A DNA stretch of 34,473 nucleotides from Gammaproteobacteria bacterium. GTDB lineage: Bacteria; Pseudomonadota; Gammaproteobacteria; Eutrophobiales; Eutrophobiaceae. Numbering within the stretch: the first letter of the stretch is position 1; each line of letters starts with the position of its first letter. Under the pieces are notes generated by a model that saw only the letters and a list, made by a program, of their open reading frames with translations, ran no database searches and was not told where the DNA came from. A program made the position numbers and the translations under genes. Positions 16,944-25,318 of this stretch are shown one piece after another. Location: the NCBI GenBank assembly GCA_026710545.1, contig JAPOQU010000104.1, positions 1-34,473 on the forward strand, read 5' to 3'.

Positions 16944-17959
16944 GGTTTTTGTCTTGCGCCGGTGGATTGCAGTAACAGGAGGAAGACAGGTACGCCGATC
17001 AGCGCCGTCAGTACACCGACGGGCAGTTGCCTGGGCTCGAGCAGGGTGCGCGCCAGCATATCGGCGAACACGAGAAGTATACCCCCGGCGAACACGGAGG
17101 CCGGCAGCAACAGGCGGTTATCGTTGCCGATCAATAACCTGACCGCGTGGGGAATGATTAAACCGATAAAACCTATACTCCCGGCCTGTATGACTGCCGC
17201 CGCCGTCAATATCGAGGCCAGGAAATAAATGAATATCCGCAACCGGTTGACGGAAACGCCAAGCGCCGCAGCCTGCAAATCCCCGACCGCGAGCAAATTC
17301 AATGCCCTGGAATAATACATTGCCAGGATGACGGCCAGTAACAATACCAGGAAATACCGACCGCCGGGCTGGCTGAAGCTGAGGTCGCCCATCAGCCAGA
17401 ACAACATATTATGCAGCTTGGCAGCCGGACTGATCGCCAGCAGAAAACTGATCAGCGCGCCCCAGCCGGCCGCGATGACGACACCTGTCAGGAGCACCTT
17501 CAGGGGGTTCCAGCCCGCGCCTGAGCCGGTAAATACGAATACCATAAACATGGTCAGCAGTGCGCCGAAGCATGCGCCCAGGGTAAGCCATACCCCGCCG
17601 AGTCCTAGGCTGATAGCCAGCAGCGCGAACACGGAGGCGCCGCCTGATATGCCCAGGATATACGGCTCCGCCAGCGGGTTGCGCAACAGTATCTGCATCA
17701 ACGCGCCTGCCAGCGCCAGCATCCCGCCGACGACGAAACCGGAGGTGACCCTGGGCAGGCGCAGGTCCATGATAATCTGGGAATTGATCCCCGGCGGCTG
17801 CCTTACCAGGATGTCGACGACTTCCCGAAGCGGTACCGGCACGGAACCGCTGGCCAGCGCTGCCAGCCCGGTGAACACGGCAGTTACGGCCAGGACGGTG
17901 AACAGTATTACCACCTTGTAGCGGGGGGTCGAGTGCAGGTTGATATTGAGCAACGCCAT
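16940..17959 (-). CDS. btuC: ABC transporter permease, FecCD/BtuC family (probable B12 uptake)
   Basis: The 339-residue product is a polytopic inner-membrane protein with about ten hydrophobic segments, the usual FecCD/BtuC size. Family motifs seen are LRLPRVTSGFVVGGMLALAGALMQ, RNPLAEPYILGISGGA, the cytoplasmic LAVGDLQAAALGV loop that contacts the ATPase, and GSIGFIGLIIPHAVRLLIG. It overlaps btuD by four bases and follows rnfH by 11 bases on the same strand. No riboswitch lies between, so it seems to be transcribed with the upstream ratA-rnfH genes. Ligand assignment to B12 is by context; iron-siderophore or heme uptake remains possible. Confidence 0.82.
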   Translation of the reverse strand: MALLNINLHSTPRYKVVILFTVLAVTAVFTGLAALASGSVPVPLREVVDILVRQPPGINSQIIMDLRLPRVTSGFVVGGMLALAGALMQILLRNPLAEPYILGISGGASVFALLAISLGLGGVWLTLGACFGALLTMFMVFVFTGSGAGWNPLKVLLTGVVIAAGWGALISFLLAISPAAKLHNMLFWLMGDLSFSQPGGRYFLVLLLAVILAMYYSRALNLLAVGDLQAAALGVSVNRLRIFIYFLASILTAAAVIQAGSIGFIGLIIPHAVRLLIGNDNRLLLPASVFAGGILLVFADMLARTLLEPRQLPVGVLTALIGVPVFLLLLQSTGARQKP

Positions 17960-17970
17960 GGAAAGCCTGC

Positions 17971-18276
17971 TCAGCTTTTCGTTGTTCCGGCGCGCCGCCG
18001 GCGCGCCTCTTTGGGGTCTACCTTTAACGGCTGGTAAATCTCTATGCGGTCACCGGCGCGCACAGCTTCGTGCAGCCCCCTTTTCCTGCTGAATACTCCG
18101 ATTTCATTCTTGTCCAGGTCTATTTCCCGGTACCTGTCCAGGATGCCTGATTGTTCGATAGCCTGTCTCAGTGTCGCGTTGATCGCGACTTTGCGTCTGA
18201 TTACCTGTGCCCCGGTCCTGCCATAGACTATCTCAACCTCGACCTGCGGCACTGTGCCGGGATCAGCCCCCGCCAT
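17971..18276 (-). CDS. rnfH: RnfH family ubiquitin-like protein
   Basis: RnfH (YfjF) is a small ubiquitin-fold protein of unclear function that usually neighbours ratA. I take the start at 18276 (MAGADPGTVPQVEVEIVYG), which gives about 101 residues, normal for the family, and a 14-base overlap with ratA; the longer frame from 18318 would add 14 unlikely residues. The signature VEIVYG...QVIRRKVAINATLRQAIEQSGIL, IDLDKNEIGVFSRK and AGDRIEIYQPLKVDPKEARRRR is clear. Confidence 0.9.
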   Translation of the reverse strand: MAGADPGTVPQVEVEIVYGRTGAQVIRRKVAINATLRQAIEQSGILDRYREIDLDKNEIGVFSRKRGLHEAVRAGDRIEIYQPLKVDPKEARRRRAGTTKS

Positions 18277-18700
18277 ATAACTGCTCCGCCCTGTTCCTGA
18301 ATGCATCGACTGAAGCATATGTCAGCCGCCCGAATGCCTTGTCCAACGCGAGCTTGAGAACCCTGTTGTTAAACTCAAAGTCCAGGTTGAGACTCACCCG
18401 GCACTGGTTGCCGGCGAAGTCGTCGAAGCGCCAGGCGCCGCAGAGTTTCCGCAACGGCCCCCTGACCAGTTCCATGTCAATGCGCCTGCCCGGTTGCAGG
18501 GTATTCCTTGTCGTTACCGATTGCCGCAGCTTGCCCAGGGACAGGGTCAGCGTCGCTACCAGGTGGTTTTCATCGATACCTGCCACTTCGGCAGCGCTGC
18601 ACCAGGGCAGAAACCCGGGGTAGGATTCAACATCGTTCACCAGCGCATACATCTGATCGGGCGTGAATGGTACGATCGCTGTCCTGTTTACCTGGCCCAC
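18263..18700 (-). CDS. ratA: RatA family protein, START/COQ10-like
   Basis: RatA was described in E. coli as a toxin that blocks 70S ribosome assembly; homologues belong to the COQ10/START lipid-binding fold, and a respiratory (ubiquinone) role has also been discussed. The 145-residue product begins MGQVNRTAIVPFTPDQMYALVNDVESYPGFLPWC, diagnostic for the family, and has LVRGPLRKLCGAWRFDDF and the C-terminal helix LALDKAFGRLTYASVDAFRNRAEQLYG. The stop of the transporter gene lies one base before its ATG on the same strand, and it overlaps rnfH. Confidence 0.92.
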   Translation of the reverse strand: MGQVNRTAIVPFTPDQMYALVNDVESYPGFLPWCSAAEVAGIDENHLVATLTLSLGKLRQSVTTRNTLQPGRRIDMELVRGPLRKLCGAWRFDDFAGNQCRVSLNLDFEFNNRVLKLALDKAFGRLTYASVDAFRNRAEQLYGGG

Positions 18701-18701
18701 A

Positions 18702-20069
18702 TCAACCCAGAAATCCGAAGAATTCCTGCAACAGGATTAAAATCACCCCGGCCGGAGCGATAAACATGGCCCCCACTTTCCAGGCCAGGTATGCGCGCCG
18801 GCTCAATCCCAATTCAGCAAACGACGAGGAGCGGGCCATGAACCAGGCGGCAAACAAGGAGATAAACAGTCCCCCTACCGGCAGCATGATGTTGACCGAC
18901 AGGTACTCCATGAGGCTGAAGAAAGTCATCCCGAACAACTTGACCCCGGACCACAGGTTCAGGGACAGCAGGGAGCCCAGTCCCAGTATCCAGGCAAATG
19001 TCCCGGACCAGATTGCCGCTTTCAACCTGGTGAAACCGGTCTTTTCCACCAGCCAGGCGGTGATGGGTTCGAGTATCGACAGGGCCGAGGTCCAGGCGGC
19101 GAACATCAGCAGGGTAAAGAAAATCACGGCCAGGACACGCCCGTAAGCCATTTGGCCGAACGCTATCGGCAGTATCTTGAATATCAGCCCCGGCCCGCCT
19201 TCTTCCGGCTGCAGGCCGAATGTGAACATGATGGGGAATATGGCAAGGCCGGCCAGCAACGCAACACCGGTATCCATCACTACTATGGATACCGACGTGC
19301 CGGGGATGGAGGCGCGCCCGGACAGGTACGAACCGTACGTCATGATGGCGCCCATACCCAGGCTCAGGCTGAAAAATGCCTGGCCTAATGCAACCAGTAT
19401 CGTGGACGGGCCGACCTGGCTGAAGTCGGGCTTGAACAGGTATGCCACGGCTTGCGAAAAACCCGCGGTGGTCATGGAATAAGCCACCAGGAACAACAGC
19501 AGCAGAAACAGCGCCGGCATGAGGTAACGCACCGCCTGCTCCAGTCCTTTTTTTACACCCCTCGAAATGACGAATACCGTCATGATCATAAACAGGGTGT
19601 GCCACGCCAGCAGGCGCTCCGGGTCCGATACCAGGGCGGCAAAAATATCCTGTGTCTGTTGCGCGCCGGCCTGGGTGAACATCCCTGATACTGCGCGCAC
19701 GATATACGCCAGTGTCCAGCCTGCAACTACGCTGTAGAACGTCAGGATAAAGAACCCGGCAAACACTCCCATCACACCCACCAGGCGCCAGTGCCGGTTG
19801 CGTCCTTCCTCCTCGGCCAGGACCTCCATGGTATGGATGGGGCTGCGGCGCCCGCGCCGGCCCAGCATGATCTCGGACATCATGATGGGCAGGCCTACCA
19901 GGACGATACAGACCAGGTAAATCAGTACAAACGCGCCGCCGCCGTGTTCCGCGGTGATATACGGAAACCGCCAGATATTGCCCAGGCCGACGGCGGAACC
20001 GGTAGCCGCCAGGATGAAAATCCACCTCGACGACCACTGGCCATGTATAGAAGTTCGATCAGTTGCCAT
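18702..20069 (-). CDS. sodium-dependent transporter of the SNF/NSS family
   Basis: The 455-residue product is a neurotransmitter:sodium symporter homologue (LeuT fold), probably importing an amino acid or similar solute with Na+. The unwound TM1 signature GSAVGLGNIWRFPY (around residues 24-37) followed by GGGAFVLIYLVCIVLVGLP is diagnostic. About eleven to twelve hydrophobic segments follow, including the TM6 region ALGQAFFSLSLGMGAIMTYGSYL. Substrate cannot be told from sequence. It is placed between the usual ratA-rnfH and smpB neighbours, which suggests insertion into that conserved cluster, and it is divergent from smpB. Confidence 0.93.
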   Translation of the reverse strand: MATDRTSIHGQWSSRWIFILAATGSAVGLGNIWRFPYITAEHGGGAFVLIYLVCIVLVGLPIMMSEIMLGRRGRRSPIHTMEVLAEEEGRNRHWRLVGVMGVFAGFFILTFYSVVAGWTLAYIVRAVSGMFTQAGAQQTQDIFAALVSDPERLLAWHTLFMIMTVFVISRGVKKGLEQAVRYLMPALFLLLLFLVAYSMTTAGFSQAVAYLFKPDFSQVGPSTILVALGQAFFSLSLGMGAIMTYGSYLSGRASIPGTSVSIVVMDTGVALLAGLAIFPIMFTFGLQPEEGGPGLIFKILPIAFGQMAYGRVLAVIFFTLLMFAAWTSALSILEPITAWLVEKTGFTRLKAAIWSGTFAWILGLGSLLSLNLWSGVKLFGMTFFSLMEYLSVNIMLPVGGLFISLFAAWFMARSSSFAELGLSRRAYLAWKVGAMFIAPAGVILILLQEFFGFLG

Positions 20070-20190
20070 ACCCTTCCCCTTTTTGTTACCGATTGTGCTG
20101 GAAATCCCGGGTTGTTACAAGTTTTGGATAGTGATGAGGGATATCTGCCGGATGATATACTGCGGGTGAATGTTCCACGCATAACCACTG

Positions 20191-20664
20191 GTGTCGAAGA
20201 AGAAAAGCAAAATTCCGGAAAATACCATCGCCCTGAACAAAAAGGCGCGCTTTGAATATTATATTGAAGACAAATTCGAGGCCGGCCTGGTCCTGCAGGG
20301 GTGGGAGGTGAAAAGCCTGCGCGCCGGTAAAATCCAGCTCAACGAGAGCTATATCCTGCTGAAGGAAAGGGATGCCTTCCTGTTCGGCGCCCTGATTACA
20401 CCGTTGCCGACGGCTTCCACGCATATCAGGCCCGACCCGCAACGAACCCGGAAATTATTGCTCAACCGGGCCGAGTTAAACCGGTTGTACAACGCGGTTG
20501 AGCGGCAGGGCTATACCGTGGTCCCGTTAACGATGTACTGGAAAAACAGCCGGGCCAAGCTGGCAATCGGCGTGGCCAAGGGGAAAAAGACCCACGATAA
20601 GCGCCAGACGGAAAGGGACCGCGACTGGCAACTGCAAAAACAGCGCCTGATGAAAAGCCGTTGA
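20191..20664 (+). CDS. smpB: SsrA-binding protein SmpB
   Basis: SmpB binds tmRNA and is needed for trans-translation on stalled ribosomes. The 157-residue product starts at GTG (20191) with [37 protein letters not shown] and contains [18 protein letters not shown], the [32 protein letters not shown] hallmark and the basic tail. Length matches the family. No tmRNA gene is visible in the short downstream gap, which carries two palindromes instead. Confidence 0.97.
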   Translation: MSKKKSKIPENTIALNKKARFEYYIEDKFEAGLVLQGWEVKSLRAGKIQLNESYILLKERDAFLFGALITPLPTASTHIRPDPQRTRKLLLNRAELNRLYNAVERQGYTVVPLTMYWKNSRAKLAIGVAKGKKTHDKRQTERDRDWQLQKQRLMKSR

Positions 20665-20683
20665 ATATTTGCTGTGTAAATTC

Positions 20684-20707
20684 GGGGACAGAATTAATTC
20701 TGTCCCC
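20684..20707. repeat. 24-bp perfect palindrome after smpB
   Basis: The segment begins GGGGACAGAATT and ends AATTCTGTCCCC, fully self-complementary, 20 bases after the smpB stop. It lacks a T run, so it is not a standard terminator. Sequences of this kind resemble REP-type palindromes associated with Y1 (IS200-like/RAYT) transposases; no transposase is present here. Confidence 0.8.
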
Positions 20708-20758
20708 AGCAAGCTGAGTTAAATGCTGTCGGGGTGTGCAGAGATCTGATCATGAGAG

Positions 20759-20837
20759 TTTGGGGTCAGAGTAAAAATACGCATCCTTGAAACAACAACA
20801 CCTCTCACGCTGAATGTATTTTTACTCTGACCCCAAA
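20759..20837. repeat. 22-bp perfect inverted repeat overlapping the xerC 3' end
   Basis: The arm at 20759-20780 (TTTGGGGTCAGAGTAAAAAT and onward) is exactly reverse-complemented at 20816-20837, separated by 35 bases. The right arm contains the xerC stop codon (TAA at 20822-20824) and the last few sense codons. It looks like a palindromic element that inserted at, and replaced, the end of the gene. Confidence 0.85.
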
Positions 20838-21730
20838 TATTTCTTTTTCCGGGCCCGGGGGTGGGCCTGGTCGTATACGCTTGCCAGGTGCTGGAAATCC
20901 AGGTTGGTATAGATTTGCGTGGTGCTGATATCTGCATGTCCCAGCAATTCCTGCACCGCCCTGAGGTCGCCGCTGGATTCAAGCAGGTGGGTGGCAAACG
21001 AGTGGCGCAGCATGTGCGGGTGTACCGGGGTATCCAGGCCCTGTTTCAACGCCCACTGGCGCAGGCGTTGCTGGACCGACCGGGCGCTGATGCGCCGGCC
21101 ACGGCTGCTGACAAATAACGCGATCTCGTCCAGCGCAGCCAACTGCGCCCTGACCTTCAGCCATGCGCCGACTGCATCCAGGGCGTATTTGCCTACCGGC
21201 ACCTTGCGGGTTTTGTTGCCCTTTCCCACGACTGTCACCAGCCCGTCGCGGGGGTCAATACTGTACAGGTCCAACCCGACACATTCCGCCAGCCGCAGTC
21301 CCGATGAATAGATCAGCTCCAGGATAGCCCTGTCGCGGATGGTCAACACGTCGTCCCCCTTGATCTCGACCAGCCGGGCTGACTGTTCCGTGTCCAGAAT
21401 TTCAGGCAGTCTCTTTGCTGCCTTGGGCGTTGTGATCCCTTCAGCCGGGTTCTGTGTTACCTCGCCCCTGTTTAACAGGTACCTGTAAAACGCCCTGATC
21501 GATGACAGGTTGCGGCGCAGACTCCGCCCGCCTATGCCCCGCCTGTGTCTTTGCGTTATATACCCGCGTATCTGGCGGCCGTCCAGGTCCTGCCATTGGT
21601 TCACCTCGAGTTGTTCGCAGTAATCCAGAAAAAACGCAAGATCGCCGGCATAAGCCTTGCGCGTATGGCCTGAGAGATGGTGCAGGGTTCCCAGGAACGC
21701 CTCGATCTTGGCGGCTTCGGATTCCTGCAC
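20822..21730 (-). CDS. xerC: tyrosine recombinase XerC
   Basis: XerC with XerD resolves chromosome dimers at dif. The 302-residue product has an N-terminal SAM-like core-binding domain (residues about 1-90, IEAFLGTLHHLSGHTRKAYAGDLAFFLDYC) and the catalytic domain with Arg in SSGLRLAE, Lys in VVGKGNKTRKVPVG, HPHMLRHSFATHLL, LLGHADISTTQIYT with the nucleophilic Tyr. XerC rather than XerD is chosen because of the dapF-DUF484-xerC order. The final residues after KKK (YLGSE) and the stop are encoded by a repeat element, so the original C-terminal end has been altered slightly. Confidence 0.94.
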   Translation of the reverse strand: MQESEAAKIEAFLGTLHHLSGHTRKAYAGDLAFFLDYCEQLEVNQWQDLDGRQIRGYITQRHRRGIGGRSLRRNLSSIRAFYRYLLNRGEVTQNPAEGITTPKAAKRLPEILDTEQSARLVEIKGDDVLTIRDRAILELIYSSGLRLAECVGLDLYSIDPRDGLVTVVGKGNKTRKVPVGKYALDAVGAWLKVRAQLAALDEIALFVSSRGRRISARSVQQRLRQWALKQGLDTPVHPHMLRHSFATHLLESSGDLRAVQELLGHADISTTQIYTNLDFQHLASVYDQAHPRARKKKYLGSE

Positions 21731-21731
21731 G

Positions 21732-22433
21732 CTAATAGGCTATCCAGGGCTTGAGGATGAAGCTCAGCACTTCACCCATATTTGCCAGCAACTCTACCCC
21801 CATACCCTTCTGGAAGCGGTCCGGGTCGCTGCTCCCGATCGCCATAACGCCGCCCCAGTTGCTGCCGCGCAAGGGAACCAGTACCACGGATGTGATCTCA
21901 GCGCCGTCGGGGCCGAACAAAAATGCCTGTTGTGCCGAGTCCGGCGCCCCTATGGTCGGCAGACGTTTCTCAATCAATGTCTCGAACAACCCGGCCGCCT
22001 CTGCTTCGTTCCCGGCAAACTCGGCCATGGTGAGAAACTCCGGTCCTGACGGCTGTGCAAACAACCTGATTGCCACCGCTTCAGCCCTGAAATTCCGTTT
22101 CAGGTTTTCGTACAGGGTCTTGAATATCTCCTCGGGGTCAGCCGCATCTATCAGGGTCAGCACCAGGTGATGCATGCGGTGCGCCAGGTCTTCATTCAAC
22201 TTGGCTATTTCCATTAATTCATGCAGCCGTTTCCGGGCCTGTTCGTTCTGCTCGCGCAGCACCTTGACTTGTTTCTCCACCAGGGATACGGCCTCTCCGG
22301 ACCTGTGCGGTATCGATAGTTCAGCCAGGAGTTCCGGCCGGGCGAGAAAGAAACCCTGGTTCTTTCTGAGATAATTTTCAACGTCTTCGGCTGTCAGGGA
22401 AGAACCGTCCGCTATTTTTTCTGTCATGTTCAT
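21732..22433 (-). CDS. DUF484 family protein (GAF-like)
   Basis: The 233-residue product belongs to the DUF484 family that routinely sits between dapF and xerC in gammaproteobacteria. It starts with a conserved segment (LTAEDVENYLRKNQGFFLARPELLAELSIPH), a coiled coil (EKQVKVLREQNEQARKRLHELMEIAKLNEDLAHRMHHLV) and a GAF-like sensory domain (AEAVAIRLFA, AFLFGPDGAEITSVVLVPLRGSNWGGVMAIGSSDPDRFQKGMGVELLANMGEVLS). Function is unknown. It overlaps dapF by four bases and ends one base before xerC. Confidence 0.92.
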   Translation of the reverse strand: MNMTEKIADGSSLTAEDVENYLRKNQGFFLARPELLAELSIPHRSGEAVSLVEKQVKVLREQNEQARKRLHELMEIAKLNEDLAHRMHHLVLTLIDAADPEEIFKTLYENLKRNFRAEAVAIRLFAQPSGPEFLTMAEFAGNEAEAAGLFETLIEKRLPTIGAPDSAQQAFLFGPDGAEITSVVLVPLRGSNWGGVMAIGSSDPDRFQKGMGVELLANMGEVLSFILKPWIAY

Positions 22434-23254
22434 AAATTAATGTTTCCCTCGTAAACTGTTGTACTCGGCCCTTTCATCCAGATCGGTGTATCGTCACCTG
22501 CCCACGAAACCTCCAGACTGCCGCCCGGCAATGATACATCGACCTTCCCGGCAAGATTATACACCTTAATTCCTGCAGCCACGGCAGCACAGGCCCCGCT
22601 GCCGCAGGCCGGTGTCTCGCCGGCGCCGCGTTCGTATACGCGCAGCCTGATGCGGGAATCATCCAGGATCTGCATAAATCCCACGTTCACACTGCTGGGG
22701 AACACGGCATGGCTTTGAAGCCGCGGGCCAACCACGCTTACCGGGGCGCTGTCAACGTCGTCGACCAGCAGAACGGCATGGGGGTTGCCCAGGGACAAGG
22801 CCACGAACTCGATGTCCATACCATCCACCTCGAGATTGTAAGGCTGCCGTTGTGCTGCGGCGGCAAGCGGGATATCCGCCGGTTTGAAACCGGGACGGCC
22901 CATGTTGACCCTGATGAGATCGCCTTCACAGTAAAGCTTTATCAACCCTGCCCCGGTCTCGGCGACCAGTTCGTCCTTGCTGACGAGGCCGTTTTCCCGC
23001 AGGAAAGCGGCCACACAACGCATGCCGTTGCCGCATTGTTCGGCTTCACTGCCGTCGGCGTTGTAAATACTGACAAGAAAATCTGCCTGTTCATGACGGC
23101 CGGGATGAATCACCAGCAACTGGTCGCAACCGATCCCGTACCTGCGGTGCGCTATCCTGCGGATTTGATCCCGGTCCGGATTAATGGCCTGATCCAGTGC
23201 GTTGATTACCACGAAGTCATTGCCCAGCCCGTGCATTTTTGTAAATTTCAGCAT
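22430..23254 (-). CDS. dapF: diaminopimelate epimerase
   Basis: DapF converts LL- to meso-diaminopimelate for peptidoglycan and lysine. I use the ATG at 23254 (MLKFTKMHGLGNDFVVIN), which gives 274 residues, the family norm; the frame is open further upstream to 23410 but that extension is basic, unconserved and overlaps the MscS gene. Both catalytic cysteines are visible: EQCGNGMRC and the ETPACGSGACAA motif. It lies after the MscS-type gene with a short gap and overlaps DUF484. Confidence 0.97.
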   Translation of the reverse strand: MLKFTKMHGLGNDFVVINALDQAINPDRDQIRRIAHRRYGIGCDQLLVIHPGRHEQADFLVSIYNADGSEAEQCGNGMRCVAAFLRENGLVSKDELVAETGAGLIKLYCEGDLIRVNMGRPGFKPADIPLAAAAQRQPYNLEVDGMDIEFVALSLGNPHAVLLVDDVDSAPVSVVGPRLQSHAVFPSSVNVGFMQILDDSRIRLRVYERGAGETPACGSGACAAVAAGIKVYNLAGKVDVSLPGGSLEVSWAGDDTPIWMKGPSTTVYEGNINL

Positions 23255-23271
23255 CATGATGCAATCCGGCA

Positions 23272-24372
23272 TTATTCCGGCGCAGGCGCGTCCTGTTCGC
23301 CGGCGAGGTATACCGTCGAGGTGGGAAACGCGCTTTCGGCGCCGTGTCCCTCGATAATTTCCAGTATCTTCAGCATCACGTCTTCCTTGATCTCGTGGAA
23401 CCTGATCCATTCAGTCGTCCTGGTAAAGGTATACACAAAAAAGTCCAGGGAAGACGGCGCGAACTTGACAAAATTGACGATCATCGTCTGCTCCGTGTCA
23501 ATCTCGGGATGATCACGCAGCATCTGTTTCACGTCACGGGTAATCGCGGCCATCTTGCCCGCATCGCCGTAGCGGATCCCGATGGTCTCGTAGATGCGCC
23601 GGTTGGTCATCCGTTGCGGGTTCTCCACGGCAATATTGGCAAATACGGAATTGGGAACATACAGCGGCCTTTTGTCAAAGGTGCGTATCCGGGTCAATCT
23701 CCAGCCGATGTGCTCCACGGTCCCTTCTATCTCCTTGTCGGGCGAGCGTATCCAGTCGCCCACGTCAAACGGACGATCCAGGTAGATCATCAAGCCGCCG
23801 AAAAAGTTGGCGAGTAAATCCCTGGCTGCAAACCCGACCACGATGCCGCCGACGCCGCCGAAGGCCAGCACCCCGGCGACGCTGAAACCCAGGGTCTGTA
23901 ACAGGATCAGGAAAGCAATGACGATAATTACGATACGCAGTAACTTGGCAATGGCGTCGGCGGTGGTGCGGTCAATCGGCGCGCCCGCCTCCGATCGCTT
24001 TTTGAGATAGTGTGTTTCACCCTTGTTGATGAACCTGACCAGAAACCAGCCAATGACCGTGATGACCCCCACCTCGCGTATGGGTTCCACGATCTTGAAT
24101 ATAACCGCGTCGAGCTCGTGTCTGACGATATCGGCAGCCAGGGTAATGCCGACAAGCCAGATCAACACGGTCAACGGCTTGCCTACAGCCTCCAGTAATG
24201 CAGTATCCCAGGGAACCCTGGTCTTGCGAACCCGGACCAGTAATCTTGCGGTTACCCGTTTCTGTAACGAATCAGCCAGTAATATCAGGACGAACAGAAT
24301 AGATATCTGCACTATCCATGCTTCATGCACGAAGTAGCGCCAGGTATCCGTAGCCAATTGATTTAAATCCAC
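23272..24372 (-). CDS. small-conductance mechanosensitive channel, MscS family
   Basis: The 366-residue product is an inner-membrane channel that probably opens on hypo-osmotic shock. Four to five hydrophobic segments occupy about residues 20-190, ending in the pore-lining helix (GVLAFGGVGGIVVGFAARDLLANFFGG). The MscS beta domain follows with DRPFDVGDWI and TVEHIGWRLTRIRTFDKRPLYVPNS, then a C-terminal alpha/beta domain. It is longer than E. coli MscS (286) because of extra N-terminal helices, and belongs to the YbdG/YnaI-like size class. It lies upstream of dapF on the same strand. Confidence 0.93.
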   Translation of the reverse strand: MDLNQLATDTWRYFVHEAWIVQISILFVLILLADSLQKRVTARLLVRVRKTRVPWDTALLEAVGKPLTVLIWLVGITLAADIVRHELDAVIFKIVEPIREVGVITVIGWFLVRFINKGETHYLKKRSEAGAPIDRTTADAIAKLLRIVIIVIAFLILLQTLGFSVAGVLAFGGVGGIVVGFAARDLLANFFGGLMIYLDRPFDVGDWIRSPDKEIEGTVEHIGWRLTRIRTFDKRPLYVPNSVFANIAVENPQRMTNRRIYETIGIRYGDAGKMAAITRDVKQMLRDHPEIDTEQTMIVNFVKFAPSSLDFFVYTFTRTTEWIRFHEIKEDVMLKILEIIEGHGAESAFPTSTVYLAGEQDAPAPE

Positions 24373-24394
24373 TGTAACCTCGTTGTTTCAGCCA

Positions 24395-25318
24395 TCAGAA
24401 AACCCGGGTAATTTCAAAATCGTGTTTTTCCAGCAAGGCCAGTACGCCTTCCGCGCCGGGCAGGTGCAGTGCGCCTATTGCAATAAATGCCGCACCGCGC
24501 TCCAGTATCGGTTGCATTCTTTCAACCATCCTGTAGTTTCGCCGGGTCAATATCTTGTCAGTCAGGTTTTCGTAAACCGTATTATCGTCAAACGAATAGC
24601 GCTGGCCGTAGGAAAACAGTCCCGCCAGGTCTCCTTCCGTGTATAACGAGATCATTTTTGCAAAATCACCCTCAAGTATCTCACGGTGGCAGACCGCATC
24701 CGTCAGTAATCGTACCTGATCGGCGAGAGAAAGACTATTGAACACACCACCCAGTTCTTCCATTGATTCGAGCCCCCTGGCAGCGGCCTCCCCGGTACGG
24801 GCAAGATGCAGCAACTGCTGGTCCAGCACCATGCCCATCTCGGCCGGATAACTCATCGTCAGGTAGGCGGCCCAGGGTTTCATCGTTGCCACGTCATTCT
24901 CCATCAGGTGATAGGCGCGCAGCACCATCAGCGTTTGCGTGTAAAGATCGGCTGAAATGACGTCCTGCAGCCTGGTGCCGTCATCGAAGAACATCATGCG
25001 CCGCATCAGGGCGATATCATCCGGCCCGGGGACCGCTTCCATGACAAATACCTCGCTTGCGGCCAACACGGCCCTGACCTTGTCCAGTTGTTCGCTGACG
25101 TGACGCTCGACAACGTGGATCGTACCGAACACGTAACTTGGCGGCAGACCTTCCCTGGATACCTTCCATAACAGGCCCTGCCCGAATTCGTCCGGGCCGG
25201 GATACGGAATTTCACTGATCTGCAACGGGCGGCAGACAAGTTCCGACGGCAGGACGACACCAGCCCAGAACAGCAACGGAATGATTGCAACAACGCTACG
25301 ACATAATGTTGTCATCAT
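24395..25318 (-). CDS. TraB/GumN family protein, exported
   Basis: TraB/GumN proteins share a fold with the TIKI metalloprotease family; most bacterial members have no demonstrated substrate. The product has an N-terminal signal/anchor (MMTTLCRSVVAIIPLLFWAGVVLP), the family motif FGTIHVVERH (GxxH) and the C-terminal FIAIGALHLPGAEGVLALLE motif, which holds the second metal-type histidine. I take the start at 25318; the open frame extends to 25342 inside nagZ. It overlaps the end of nagZ by about 23 bases, indicating coupling in one operon. Confidence 0.85.
   Translation of the reverse strand: MMTTLCRSVVAIIPLLFWAGVVLPSELVCRPLQISEIPYPGPDEFGQGLLWKVSREGLPPSYVFGTIHVVERHVSEQLDKVRAVLAASEVFVMEAVPGPDDIALMRRMMFFDDGTRLQDVISADLYTQTLMVLRAYHLMENDVATMKPWAAYLTMSYPAEMGMVLDQQLLHLARTGEAAARGLESMEELGGVFNSLSLADQVRLLTDAVCHREILEGDFAKMISLYTEGDLAGLFSYGQRYSFDDNTVYENLTDKILTRRNYRMVERMQPILERGAAFIAIGALHLPGAEGVLALLEKHDFEITRVF

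Noticed and set aside
18814..20037. 407-codon minus-strand frame inside the transporter gene
   Set aside because: It is an alternate frame of the NSS transporter; its product is rich in H, R, P and G with no domain, while the transporter frame has clear family motifs.
20665..20822. tmRNA (ssrA) gene beside smpB
   Set aside because: The gap is too short and holds only palindromes; no tRNA-like ends or tag frame.
23255..23410. Longer N-terminus for DapF
   Set aside because: The extension is basic, unlike any DapF, and overlaps the MscS gene; MLKFTKMHGLGNDF is the standard start.
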